Shown here: in pieces, positions 49,473 to 57,152 of the stretch
Layout: each line of letters starts with the position of its first letter
Numbering within the stretch: position 1 is the stretch's first letter
DNA from: Blastococcus aurantiacus
GTDB lineage: Bacteria > Actinomycetota > Actinomycetes > Mycobacteriales > Geodermatophilaceae
Length of the DNA stretch: 64,000 nt
Reading direction: 5' to 3'
Assembly: GCF_900102425.1 (NCBI RefSeq)
Contig: NZ_FNBT01000006.1
Coordinates: forward strand, 124,001-188,000
Made by a program: the position numbers and the translations under genes
Notes under the pieces: generated by a model
What the model saw: the letters and a program-made list of their open reading frames with translations, nothing else
Told to the model about the DNA's origin: nothing
Database searches by the model: none

Positions 49473-49682
49473 ATGACGCGATCGACGTGGGCCCTGGGGT
49501 TGGCGCTGCTGTCGCTGGTCGCGTTTGCCGTCGCCGCCGTGGTGAATGCAGTCAAGGGCGGCCCCCTCGATGCCCGCGTGGCTCTGATCGTGGCGGCCAC
49601 GGCGATGGGGATTTCAGCTCTGTTCCAGCTTGTGGACCGCCATCGGACCAGGCGAGCCTCGCCCGGCGAAGAGCGTCCCTGA
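49473..49682 (+). CDS. Small two-helix membrane protein inside the inserted segment
   Basis: A 69-residue protein with two predicted transmembrane helices (ALGLALLSLVAFAVAAVVNAV, written here as two segments: ALGLALLSLVAFAV and AVVNAV; then VALIVAATAMGISALFQLV) and a basic tail (DRHRTRRASPGEERP). The ATG at 49473 is the first in frame. It is convergent with the paralogue gene (8-base gap) and lies entirely in the inserted DNA. No family recognised. Confidence 0.58.
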   Translation: MTRSTWALGLALLSLVAFAVAAVVNAVKGGPLDARVALIVAATAMGISALFQLVDRHRTRRASPGEERP

Positions 49683-49690
49683 AGCCGCCT

Positions 49691-50611
49691 TCAGGGCGAG
49701 TGCTGGCTGATGCGGTGCTGGATCGGTCCAACTTCGATGCGTAGGAGGACTGAGCAGGCCTCGATCAGCTTGCTGCGCAGCCCGACGGCGCGGGCTGTCA
49801 GGGCACGCTGACGTTCCACGTAGGCGGCTTTGCCGTCCGGCGTCTCGATCGCAACGGGTGTCAAGCCGTAAGAGGAGACGTCGTAGGGCGACGCCTGCAT
49901 GTCCAGCGTCCGCATCTCTTGGGCGAGCTCGAAGCAGTCCAATGCCAGATCTCCTAGGACGGCCGGCCCGAGCTTGATGGCCCACTTGTGGCAGTCCATC
50001 GAAGCGTGCAGGCAGCCGGGTTGCTCCATGTCGGGCTGGGACTCGCGGGTCGGCTGCATGCGGTTGAGGGGCGCGGCGGATGGGGTGAAGAACCGGAACG
50101 CGTCGAAGTGCGTGCAGCGGATCTGATGCCCCTCGACAACGGCGTCCGTCCCGGCCTGCCCAAGGCGCAGGGGAAGGGGGTGGCGGTGTGCGTCCTGGCG
50201 GTACGCCATCGCCCACTCATGCAGGCCGAAGCACCCGGTGAACGCGGGTCGCGCCGCCGTGGCGGTGAGGAGTCGGTGGATGAACCGGACCGCGTCTCCC
50301 CGGTCTACCAGGAAGGCGGCTACGTCCAGCGACACATTTCCGTCAGGGTCGGTCCGGTACCACCGCCACCCCGCATGCGGCGCTGGGCCGTCGTTCGTCG
50401 TTGCCAGAGCAACGCCAGGGCCGGGATGCCATCGACGCAGCAGTGACGGTCGGGTGTTGTAGTACGTGAAGAGGAAGTCCTCGACGGCGTGCTTCTCGCC
50501 TCGCGCAGAGCGGGAGCGGTGCCCTGCCGTAAGTGCGTCAGCCCGATCCGCATGCCGGGTGGACAGTTCCGTCCATGTCGACGGAGGCAACCGCACCTCG
50601 CCTAGATGCAT
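49691..50611 (-). CDS. Conserved actinobacterial protein of unknown function, intact paralogue
   Basis: A 306-residue cytosolic protein. Conserved blocks: EDFLFTYYNTRPSLLRRWHPG, APHAGWRWYR, FTGCFGLHEWAMAYR, HPLPLRLGQAGTDAVVEGHQIRCTHFDAFRFFT, PTRESQPDMEQPGCLHASMDCHKWAIKLGP, MQASPYDVSSYG and VAIETPDGKAAYVERQRAL. Similar proteins are often labelled 3-methyladenine DNA glycosylase in databases, as far as I recall, but I see no glycosylase helix-hairpin-helix here, so function is unknown. The ATG at 50611 overlaps the premature stop (TAG 50604-50602) of the truncated copy, and no ribosome site is visible, so translation may be coupled to that fragment. Confidence 0.75.
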   Translation of the reverse strand: MHLGEVRLPPSTWTELSTRHADRADALTAGHRSRSARGEKHAVEDFLFTYYNTRPSLLRRWHPGPGVALATTNDGPAPHAGWRWYRTDPDGNVSLDVAAFLVDRGDAVRFIHRLLTATAARPAFTGCFGLHEWAMAYRQDAHRHPLPLRLGQAGTDAVVEGHQIRCTHFDAFRFFTPSAAPLNRMQPTRESQPDMEQPGCLHASMDCHKWAIKLGPAVLGDLALDCFELAQEMRTLDMQASPYDVSSYGLTPVAIETPDGKAAYVERQRALTARAVGLRSKLIEACSVLLRIEVGPIQHRISQHSP

Positions 50612-51234
50612 GCTGAGCCGATGTAGAGGTCCATCGTCGCGTGCAGGCAGCCCGGCTGCTCCGTCGCGACCTGGGACTCCCGGGTCGGCTGCAGCCGGTT
50701 GCGCCCGACGGCCTCGGGTGTGAAGAAGCGGAACGCGTCGTAGTGGCTGCAGCGGATCTGGTGGCCGTCGACCACGGCGTCGGTGGCCGCCGCGCCCAGA
50801 CGCAGCGGCAGCGCGTGCCGGTGCTCGTCGGCGCGGTAGACCATCGCCCACTCGTGCAGCCCGAAGCACCCGGCGAAGACCGGCCGGCTCGCGGTGGCTG
50901 CGAGCAGCTCGCGCACGAAGTCCACCGTCGGCCCGCGGTCGGCCAGGTACCCCGCCCGGTCGAGGACGACCACGCCGTCGTCGCCGGTGCGGTACCAGCG
51001 CCACCCGGCGTGCGGCGCGGGGCCGTCGGCCGACGGTGCCAGCGCGGTGCCGATGCCGGGGTGCCAGCGCCGCAATCGCCCGGGCGTCTCGGAGTAGTAC
51101 GTGAAGAGGAAGTCGTGCACCGGGTGGCTCTCGCCCCGCGTGCGCCGCTCGCGGTGCGGCGCCGCCCAGCGGTCGATCCGCGCCTCGTGCGCCGAGGCCC
51201 GCCGCTGCCACTCCGCCGCGGTCAGGGTGGTCAT
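50602..51234 (-). pseudogene. N-terminal fragment of the split conserved gene
   Basis: Encodes 210 residues from MTTLTAAEWQRRASAHEARI to LHATMDLY, then IGSACI before a premature stop contributed by inserted DNA. It is clearly homologous to the first two thirds of the paralogue at 49691-50611 (HDFLFTYYSETPGRLRRWHPG, GCFGLHEWAMVYR, GHQIRCSHYDAFRFFTPE). Its missing end lies 1.3 kb away at 49051-49314. The fragment may still be translated, since start and frame are intact; a GTG at 51243 is an alternative start. Confidence 0.8.
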
Positions 51235-51315
51235 CGGCGGCACCCGGTCAGCCTATTCGGCCCCCTCCAGGGCACCGCCCCGAGCGTGCGAGGGGTGGGG
51301 AGGAGCGGTCCTCTC

Positions 51316-51483
51316 TCAGTCCGGGGCGTTGCCGGGGCGGACGACGCCGTCGTCGGCCTGGGCGTCCTCGTCGGTGGTCAGGGTCGCCGAGCCCTCGGGG
51401 GCGTCGTCGGTCTGGTCGGTGGCGACCGGGCCGTCGGTGGTGTCGGGGGACTCGCGGTAGCCGGTGCCCTCTGGTTCGCTCAT
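51316..51483 (-). CDS. Small acidic, probably disordered protein
   Basis: A 55-residue protein (MSEPEGTGYRESPDTTDGPV, then an Asp/Thr/Ala-rich run ending RPGNAPD), strongly acidic, no hydrophobic core. Its ATG overlaps the stop of the next upstream acidic protein gene (ATGA at 51483-51480), so the two are co-translated. Unknown function. Confidence 0.6.
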   Translation of the reverse strand: MSEPEGTGYRESPDTTDGPVATDQTDDAPEGSATLTTDEDAQADDGVVRPGNAPD

Positions 51484-51740
51484 ACGTCTCGTCCTCCGGA
51501 TCGTGGGGTGGGGCCGGAGACCTCGCCGGACGCGCCGGCGCGCGTGCCACGCGCCACGTCGCCGTCCGCGCGCGCGGGGAGGTCATCGCCCTGGGCGTTA
51601 TCGCGCTCGATGGCCTCGTCGGCGGTGAGGGGCACGTCGTCGAAGCTCGACCCGGTGGCGCCGTTGTCGCTGTTGTCACCGGTGCCCGAGGCGGTCGGGA
51701 TGTCCTGCTGGATCCGGTCGCTGCCCTGCGGGTCGCTCAC
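51480..51740 (-). CDS. Small acidic, probably disordered protein
   Basis: An 86-residue protein: SDPQGSDRIQQDIPTASGTG, a Gly/Asn/Asp segment, then FDDVPLTADEAIERDNAQGDDLPARADGDVARG. GTG 51740 has GAGGAGG seven bases upstream, which is a strong ribosome site and decides the start. Forms a coupled pair with the gene ending at 51316. Composition suggests an intrinsically disordered, hydrophilin-like protein; function unknown. Confidence 0.62.
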   Translation of the reverse strand: MSDPQGSDRIQQDIPTASGTGDNSDNGATGSSFDDVPLTADEAIERDNAQGDDLPARADGDVARGTRAGASGEVSGPTPRSGGRDV

Positions 51741-51856
51741 GGTGCCTCCTCGGTCGACGTCGTCGTCGAACGGGCCATGCCCGGGCACCCCGGCCCGGAA
51801 ACGACGACGGCCGCCGTCCCGGGAAGGGGCGTGGCCGTCGGACGCGGAGCGCTGCC

Positions 51857-53701
51857 TCAGAAGCAGGCCTCGTCGACCTCCATGAGGGCGTTGTCGGTGT
51901 TCTCGACGATGATCCGCTCGGAGGCCAGCCGCGGCAGCACCTGGCTGGTGAAGAAGCGGGTGGCGGCCAGCTTGCCCTCGTAGAAGAAGCGGTCCCTCTC
52001 GCTGACGTCCCCGGCCAGGGCGGCCAGGGCGACCTCCGACTGGCGCACCAGGAGCCAGGCGGTGACCAGGTCGCCGACCGACAGCAGCAGGCGGCTGCTG
52101 TTCTGGCCCACCTTGTAGAGGGCCTTCATGTCCTGCTGGGCCTCGGTGAGGTGGCCGAACATCGCCGTGAGCATGCCCTGGACGTCGTTGAGGGCCGCGG
52201 CGAGCGCCGCCCGCTCCTCCTTGAGGCGGCCGTTGCCCACCTCGTTGTCGATCGTCGCCTGGATCTGCCCGGCCAGCCAGGTCAGCGCGACCCCGCCGTC
52301 CTTGACGATCTTCCGGAAGAAGAAGTCCTGGCCCTGGATCGCGGTGGTGCCCTCGTAGAGGGTGTCGATCTTGGAGTCCCGGATGTACTGCTCGATCGGG
52401 TAGTCCTGCAGGAAGCCCGAGCCACCCAGGGTCTGCAGGGACTCCGCGGTCAGCAGCTGCGTGGCGCGCTCGGAACCGAAACCCTTCACGATCGGCAGCA
52501 GCAGGTCGTTGAGCCGGGCGGCGAGCGTCGCCTGCTCGCTGTCCGCGCTGCCCTCGGCCTCGGCGGCGGTGACCTGGTCGCGGAAGCTGGCGGTGTACAG
52601 GTACAGCGCCCGCATGCCCTCCGCGTAGGACTTCTGCAGCATCAGCGAGCGGCGCACGTCGGGGTGGTGGGTGATGGTGACCCGCGGGGCGTCCTTGGAC
52701 GTCGCGGTCAGGTCGGCGCCCTGGACGCGGGTCTTCGCGTAGTCGAGCGCGACCTGGTAGCCGGCCGACAGGGTGGCGATGGCCTTGGTGCCGACGAACA
52801 TCCGGGCGTACTCGATGATCTTGAACATCTGGGCGATGCCGTCGTGCACCTCGCCCACGAGCCAGCCCTTGGCCGGGACGGGGCCGTCGCCGAAGGTGAC
52901 CTCGCAGGTCGTGGAGACCTTGAGGCCCATCTTCTTCTCGACGTTGGTGACGTAGGCGCCGTTGCGCTCGCCCAGCTCACCGGTCTCGAGATCGACGTGG
53001 AACTTGGGGACGACGAACAGCGACAGGCCCTTGGTGCCCGCCTTCGCGCCCTCGGGACGGGCCAGCACCAGGTGGACGATGTTGTCGCTCAGGTCGTGCT
53101 CGGCGGACGTGATGAACCGCTTCACGCCCTCGATGTGCCAGGAGCCGTCGGGCTGCTGCACGGCCTTGGTGCGGCCGGCGCCGACGTCGGACCCGGCGTC
53201 GGGCTCGGTGAGCACCATCGTGGCGCCCCAGCCCTTGTCGATCATGATGCGCGCGAGCTTCTTCTGGTCCTCGGTGCCCAGGTCGTACAGCGTCTGTGCG
53301 AAGGACGGCCCCGACCCGTACATGAACACGGCCGGGTTGGCGCCGAGCACCATCTCGAACGCGCCCCACGTCAGCACCGCGGGAGCTCCGAAGCCGCCGA
53401 GCTCCTCCGAGAGGTCCAGGCGGAACCACTCACCGGCGTCCAGCGCGCGGACCGACTTCTTGAACGACTCGGGCAGCGTCACCGAGTTCGTGGCCGGGTC
53501 GAACACCGGCGGGTTGCGGTCGGCGTCGGTGAAGGACGCCGCGATCGGGCCCTCGGCCAGCTTCCGGATCTCGGCCAGCACGCCGCGCGCCGTGTCGGCG
53601 TCCATCTGCGCGAAAGGCCCGGTGCCGAACCGGTCCTTGGTGTCGAGGAACTCGAAGAGGTTGAACTCCAGGTCCCGCAGATTGGCGGTGTAGTGCGTCA
53701 T
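51857..53701 (-). CDS. Acyl-CoA dehydrogenase (DmdC-like long form)
   Basis: A 614-residue flavoprotein of the long acyl-CoA dehydrogenase subgroup that includes 3-methylmercaptopropionyl-CoA dehydrogenase DmdC. Marks are [19 protein letters not shown] near residue 165, [13 protein letters not shown] near 192, [33 protein letters not shown] near 295-325, and [35 protein letters not shown] near 425 (catalytic Glu in YEGTTAIQ), followed by the extra C-terminal helical domain. A TetR-type double palindrome lies 42-80 bases upstream. The substrate could be a medium- or long-chain acyl-CoA. Confidence 0.9.
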   Translation of the reverse strand: MTHYTANLRDLEFNLFEFLDTKDRFGTGPFAQMDADTARGVLAEIRKLAEGPIAASFTDADRNPPVFDPATNSVTLPESFKKSVRALDAGEWFRLDLSEELGGFGAPAVLTWGAFEMVLGANPAVFMYGSGPSFAQTLYDLGTEDQKKLARIMIDKGWGATMVLTEPDAGSDVGAGRTKAVQQPDGSWHIEGVKRFITSAEHDLSDNIVHLVLARPEGAKAGTKGLSLFVVPKFHVDLETGELGERNGAYVTNVEKKMGLKVSTTCEVTFGDGPVPAKGWLVGEVHDGIAQMFKIIEYARMFVGTKAIATLSAGYQVALDYAKTRVQGADLTATSKDAPRVTITHHPDVRRSLMLQKSYAEGMRALYLYTASFRDQVTAAEAEGSADSEQATLAARLNDLLLPIVKGFGSERATQLLTAESLQTLGGSGFLQDYPIEQYIRDSKIDTLYEGTTAIQGQDFFFRKIVKDGGVALTWLAGQIQATIDNEVGNGRLKEERAALAAALNDVQGMLTAMFGHLTEAQQDMKALYKVGQNSSRLLLSVGDLVTAWLLVRQSEVALAALAGDVSERDRFFYEGKLAATRFFTSQVLPRLASERIIVENTDNALMEVDEACF

Positions 53702-53742
53702 CGCTGTCGTTGCTCCCGTGCTCCGTGCCGGTGGACGGCGTT

Positions 53743-53781
53743 GCTACTCGCCGGTAACAAGAGATATTACCGGCTGGTAGC
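53743..53781 (-). promoter_or_regulatory. TetR-type operator pair (TAC-Y-N4-GGTA) before the acyl-CoA dehydrogenase
   Basis: Arms GCTACTCGCCGGTAA (53743-53757) and TTACCGGCTGGTAGC (53767-53781) form an inverted repeat with 13 of 15 positions paired and a 9-base AT-rich spacer. Each arm itself contains a smaller near-palindrome (TACTCGCCGGTA and TACCGGCTGGTA, centres 23 bp apart). It lies 42-80 bases before the start at 53701. Confidence 0.6.
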
Positions 53782-53841
53782 ACGGAGACGGCGGCCCTCC
53801 ACGCGGACACGCCCCGCAGGGGTGCCCGCGTGCAGCGTGGG

Positions 53842-54204
53842 TCAGGAGCGGTGCCGGCGGCGGGTGCGGAGCACGAGGCTGAGGAGCCAGCCGACCAGGG
53901 CACCGAGCACGGCCGCGATGAGCAGCGCGACGACGAGCGGGGCGTCGACGTCGATGAAGACGAGGCTGATCGGCACGGTCTCGCCGTTGAACACCACGAA
54001 CAGGACCAGGACGACCGTCACGAAGATCAGCAGCCCGAGCGCGAGGCCGCGGCCGATCGTCCGTCCGGCCTGCCGGGTGCGGCCCGGGCCGGAGGGCTGG
54101 GTCGTCGGCACCGGGTCGTGGGCGGGCGCGGCCGACGGGCGGTCGAGCCCGACGCTCAGCGGGTCCGACGGTGTCCCGGACGTGCGGGGGTCGGGCGCGG
54201 TCAC
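53842..54204 (-). CDS. LapA-domain (DUF1049) membrane protein
   Basis: A 120-residue protein with a disordered Pro/Thr/Ser N-terminus and two transmembrane helices (LALGLLIFVTVVLVLFVVF and VVALLIAAVLGALVGWLLSL) enclosing the typical NGETVPISLVFIDVDAPL loop of lipopolysaccharide assembly protein A-like proteins. It ends in a basic cluster (RTRRRHR). Family members in actinobacteria have unknown function. GTG 54204 overlaps the stop of the small acidic protein gene upstream (GTGA). Confidence 0.85.
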   Translation of the reverse strand: MTAPDPRTSGTPSDPLSVGLDRPSAAPAHDPVPTTQPSGPGRTRQAGRTIGRGLALGLLIFVTVVLVLFVVFNGETVPISLVFIDVDAPLVVALLIAAVLGALVGWLLSLVLRTRRRHRS

Positions 54205-54365
54205 TGCGCGTCCGGCTCGGTGTCGGCGGGCGGCCAGGCGGGACCGGCGATCCCGTCGGCCGGGCCCTCGGTCGCACCCAGGGAGTCGCGGTCCTCGCCC
54301 GGCGCCTTCTCGGCGCCCAGGGGCTTCGCCTCGCGGTCGGAGCCAGCGTTGTTCTCGTCGGGCAT
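54201..54365 (-). CDS. Small acidic, probably disordered protein
   Basis: A 54-residue protein (MPDENNAGSDREAKPLGAEK, continuing with GEDRDSLGATEGPADGIAGP and ending TEPDAQ). It is translationally coupled to the LapA-domain gene by a four-base overlap. No fold or family recognised. Confidence 0.58.
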   Translation of the reverse strand: MPDENNAGSDREAKPLGAEKAPGEDRDSLGATEGPADGIAGPAWPPADTEPDAQ

Positions 54366-54410
54366 GGTCACCGCCCGATCCTTCCCGCGCGGGAGGCGCG
54401 GGAAACGGGA

Positions 54411-54857
54411 TCAGGGCTGGTCGGCGAGGGAGGGGCCGGCCTCGTGGCGAGGGTGGCCCTGGGTGCGCTCGCGCTGCTTCATGCGCGCCTCGAACACGTG
54501 CCGGTCCCCGCCGGCGAGCTCGTCGCGGGCACGCGCGTCGTAGTCGCGGAAGGCGCCCCAGTAGCCGGCGTCGAAGTCCTCGACGATCTGGAAGGTCCAC
54601 CGGTCGGCGATGACGTTGCGGCCGACGAGGTCGCGGTCGAGGTCGGCGGCGAGGTCCGTCGCGCCCGCCTTCTCGAACAGGTCGACCGACTCCTGCAGCA
54701 GGCGGTCGGCCTTCCCGGTGAGCTGGTGGAAGGCGTAGAGGAAGCCGCGGGCCTGGTCGACCGTCTCGAGGGCCTCGGAGAGCTTGCCCAGCGCCTCGAC
54801 CGTCGCGTCGTCGAGGTCGGGGCGGGTGCGGTCGGGGGAGGAGTGGTCGTTCGTCAC
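54411..54857 (-). CDS. Conserved hypothetical helical protein
   Basis: A 148-residue soluble protein, predicted mostly alpha-helical: VEALGKLSEALETVDQARGFLYAFHQLTGKADRLLQESVDLFEKAG, then ADRWTFQIVEDFDAGYWGAFRDYDARARDELAGGDRHVFEARMKQRER (key: WTFQIVEDFDAGYW). The end is Gly/His/Pro-rich. I do not recognise a characterised family. GTG 54857 is preferred over the longer frame to 54887. It ends 45 bases before the small acidic protein gene on the same strand. Confidence 0.65.
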   Translation of the reverse strand: MTNDHSSPDRTRPDLDDATVEALGKLSEALETVDQARGFLYAFHQLTGKADRLLQESVDLFEKAGATDLAADLDRDLVGRNVIADRWTFQIVEDFDAGYWGAFRDYDARARDELAGGDRHVFEARMKQRERTQGHPRHEAGPSLADQP

Positions 54858-54893
54858 CGGTCCATCGTGCGGGGGCGGGCCCCGCACCGCCGC

Positions 54894-55529
54894 TCAGGCG
54901 CGGGCGACCGCCGCGTCGATCAGCTTCTCCGCCAGCTGGCGGCCGTGCGCTGCCGGCCCGTCGGGCCCCAGGAGCCCGCCGGAGAGGTACATGCCGTCGA
55001 TGATCAGGTGGATCTGCGCGGCGAGGTCCTCCCCGCCCCCGGGCACGATCTGGTCGGTCAGCCGCTCCAGCCGGGTGTGCAGCTCGAACTTGTAGTCCGC
55101 TGCCGCGCTGCGGGCGGGGTGCTGCGGGTCGTCGTACTCGCTGCTCACGTTGGTGAAGGGGCAGCCGCGGAAGCCGACGCGGGTGACGTCGCGCTCGACG
55201 GCGTCGACGACCGAGAGCAGGGCGGCGCGCGGGTCGCCTTCGAGCCGGACGAGCTCGGCGTCGATGAAGCCCAGCACCGTCGCGGACTTGCGGGTGAGGT
55301 AGGCCCCGACCAGGTCGTCCTTGCTCTTGAAGAGCCGGTACACGGTCATCTTGCCCAGGCCGGTCTCGCGGACCAGCTCGTCCATGCCGACGCTGCGCGA
55401 GCTGCGGCTGGAGAACAGCCGCTCCGCGGTGTCGAGCACGATCGCCTGACGTTCGGCCCGGCTCCGGCGAACCGGGGTCGAGATGTCGTCGACGGAGGCG
55501 AGGGGCATGGCGGCGGTCACGGCAGGCAT
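54894..55529 (-). CDS. TetR-family transcriptional regulator (YcdC/NemR-like)
   Basis: A 211-residue TetR repressor. The DNA-binding domain is [46 protein letters not shown] (key: LGKMTVYRLF), and the C-terminal domain has RGCPFTNVSSEYDDPQHPARSAAADYK, a segment found in TetR proteins of the YcdC subgroup. The N-terminus may start at ATG 55529 or at ATG 55508. No divergent target gene is close; the 164-base gap to 55694 holds no recognised element. It is a candidate to bind the double palindrome at 53743, which is only a guess. Confidence 0.82.
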   Translation of the reverse strand: MPAVTAAMPLASVDDISTPVRRSRAERQAIVLDTAERLFSSRSSRSVGMDELVRETGLGKMTVYRLFKSKDDLVGAYLTRKSATVLGFIDAELVRLEGDPRAALLSVVDAVERDVTRVGFRGCPFTNVSSEYDDPQHPARSAAADYKFELHTRLERLTDQIVPGGGEDLAAQIHLIIDGMYLSGGLLGPDGPAAHGRQLAEKLIDAAVARA

Positions 55530-55693
55530 GCTGCCCCAGCGTGGATCGGAGATGATCGCGGCACGCCGACCGTGGTTGCTCTGAGTGACGAGGGGTTTAC
55601 GGGTTCTGCGAGGCGAGACGTGCCCGTGGGGCCGCTGTGATCACCCAGCGTGACCGGAGCGCCGAGCGGGCGGGGCGCACGGCCCCGCGGTGC

Positions 55694-55831
55694 TCAGGAG
55701 CGGCGCACCCGGCGGGGGTTGGCCAGCATCCGGGCCACGGTGGCGGCGGTCGACCCCGCGTCCTGCGTGTCGTCGGCGGAGGTCCGCGGCGAGGTGTCGG
55801 CTGCCCGGTTGTCGCGCTGGTCGTCGTCCAT
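55694..55831 (-). CDS. Small hydrophilic protein
   Basis: A 45-residue protein: MDDDQRDNRAADTSPRTSAD, then QDAGSTAATVARMLANPRRVRRS. An acidic N-terminus is followed by a basic, possibly amphipathic C-terminal helix. An in-frame ATG at 55873 would add MTWFLGQAGGQAGG. Unknown function, grouped by composition with the other tiny proteins here. Confidence 0.48.
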   Translation of the reverse strand: MDDDQRDNRAADTSPRTSADDTQDAGSTAATVARMLANPRRVRRS

Positions 55832-55926
55832 GCCTCCAGCCTGCCCTCCGGCCTGGCCGAGAAACCAGGTCATCCGCCCGATCCCCCGCTCAGGGTGAGA
55901 GATCTGCGTCACCTCCGCCGCGCGCC

Positions 55927-56856
55927 TCAGCCCCCGTCGGCCAGCGCCTCGGAGAGCGCGGCGAGCTGGGTGAGCTGCCACTCGACGAACGAGCCGTCCT
56001 CCGGTGGGAACTCGGTGAACTCGACGACGGGCACGCCGGCGTCCTCCGCGACGTCGCGCAGCCGGTCCGCGGTGCCGCCACCGGCCGCGCCGTCCCGGAC
56101 CAGGACGTCGACCGCTCCCTCGCGCAGCGCCGTCTCGAACGCGTCGACGTCGTCCGCTGAGGGCTCGGACTCCGACCGGAGGCTCCGGAGGAAGCCCGAC
56201 GGCGTCTCCTGGGTCAGGCCGAGCGCGCGGGCCATGGGGCCCCACGCGGTCAGCGTCGCGGCGCAGGTGCGCCCGGCGGCCCCGTCCCGGAGAGCGGCGA
56301 CCGCGGCGACGTAGGGCTGCAGCTCCGCGGTCCACGCGGTGTGCTGGGCGTCGAAGTACGGTTCGGCGTCGGGGGAGAGGGTGGCGAGCTCCCGGGTCAC
56401 GGCTGCGGCCACCTCCGGGACGACCTCCGGCTCGTACCAGAGCTGGGGATCGGGACGGCCCGCGCCGGAGCCGGCGACCTCCGCCGCGGTCACCACGACA
56501 GGGTCACCGTCGGACTCCGCCGCAGCCCCGACCGCCCACTCGTCGTAGCGGGCCCCGTTGACGACGACCAGGTCGGCCACGTCGAACGCGGCCCGGTCGG
56601 CGGGTACGACGTCCTCCGGGGCGTCGGCCGGGGAGGCCGCGATCGTCGTGACGGTGGCGCAGTCCCCGCCGAGGCGCCGGACGACGTCGCTCCACGCCGC
56701 CACCGACACCACCACGTCGAGGACCTCGCCGGGGCAGGCGGCCGGGTCGCCAGAGGTGACGGTGGCCGCGCTGTCCGGTGCACCGTCGTCCGAGCAGGCG
56801 GACAGGGCGAGGAGGGCGAGCGCCGTCAGCCCGGCGCGGAGAGGGGCGTGCCTCAC
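55927..56856 (-). CDS. Zn/Mn-type ABC transporter substrate-binding lipoprotein, atypical
   Basis: A 309-residue ZnuA-like (cluster A-I) binding protein. Lipobox LSAC (Cys21), then DVVVSVAAWSDVVRRLGGDCATVTTIAAS, NGARYDEWA, PDPQLWYEPEVVPEVAAAV, and the C-terminal half after a long helix. The fold pattern is intact, but the histidines that bind metal in ZnuA are missing: DPHLW is DPQLW and the early PHDFEP-like site reads SPADAPEDVVP. So it may bind something other than zinc or manganese. No permease or ATPase is adjacent, making it an orphan. Confidence 0.75.
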   Translation of the reverse strand: MRHAPLRAGLTALALLALSACSDDGAPDSAATVTSGDPAACPGEVLDVVVSVAAWSDVVRRLGGDCATVTTIAASPADAPEDVVPADRAAFDVADLVVVNGARYDEWAVGAAAESDGDPVVVTAAEVAGSGAGRPDPQLWYEPEVVPEVAAAVTRELATLSPDAEPYFDAQHTAWTAELQPYVAAVAALRDGAAGRTCAATLTAWGPMARALGLTQETPSGFLRSLRSESEPSADDVDAFETALREGAVDVLVRDGAAGGGTADRLRDVAEDAGVPVVEFTEFPPEDGSFVEWQLTQLAALSEALADGG

Positions 56857-56935
56857 ACGTCCTCCCTCGCCGACGACCGATCGGTGCCGAGTATGGCGGA
56901 CCGGATCGTCCGGAAGGCCGGGGCCCTCGTGGCGC

Positions 56936-57085
56936 TCAGACGTCGGGGGTGTCGGCGCCCCCGTCGAGCTCCTTGCCCTCGGCCGGCTCCTCGGGGTGCG
57001 GCGTCCGGCCGGTGCCCTCGGCGTCGCGGGACGGGGCGCCGCCCTCGGGCTGGTCGACGTCGGATGCGCGCTCGGGCTCGGTCAT
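56936..57085 (-). CDS. Small acidic, probably disordered protein
   Basis: A 49-residue protein: MTEPERASDVDQPEGGAPSR, then DAEGTGRTPHPEEPAEGKELDGGADTPDV. GGAGGACCC precedes the ATG, a strong ribosome site. Composition close to the proteins at 51316 and 54201. Unknown function. Confidence 0.6.
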   Translation of the reverse strand: MTEPERASDVDQPEGGAPSRDAEGTGRTPHPEEPAEGKELDGGADTPDV

Positions 57086-57152
57086 CGCGGGTCCTCCTGG
57101 GGCTCGGTGGGTCTCCCCGGCCCCTGTGCCCGTCGCCCTGCAGCGGAAACCG

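Larger units (their letters stand above)
49312..50621. mobile_element. 1.3-kb inserted segment that splits a conserved gene
   Basis: The segment is flanked by the 7-base direct repeat TGTAGAG (plus strand: 49305-49311 and 50622-50628), and its removal with one copy would rejoin the two gene halves in frame. It carries an intact paralogue of the broken gene (49691-50611, minus) and a small membrane-protein gene (49473-49682, plus). It is visibly less GC-rich than its flanks. No transposase, integrase or terminal inverted repeats were found, so the mobility mechanism is unknown; insertion by homologous or illegitimate recombination is also possible. Confidence 0.6.

Noticed and set aside
49312..50621. 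Classical insertion sequence splitting the conserved gene
   Set aside because: There is no transposase frame and no convincing terminal inverted repeat; only a 7-base direct repeat. It is therefore described as an inserted segment of unknown mechanism.
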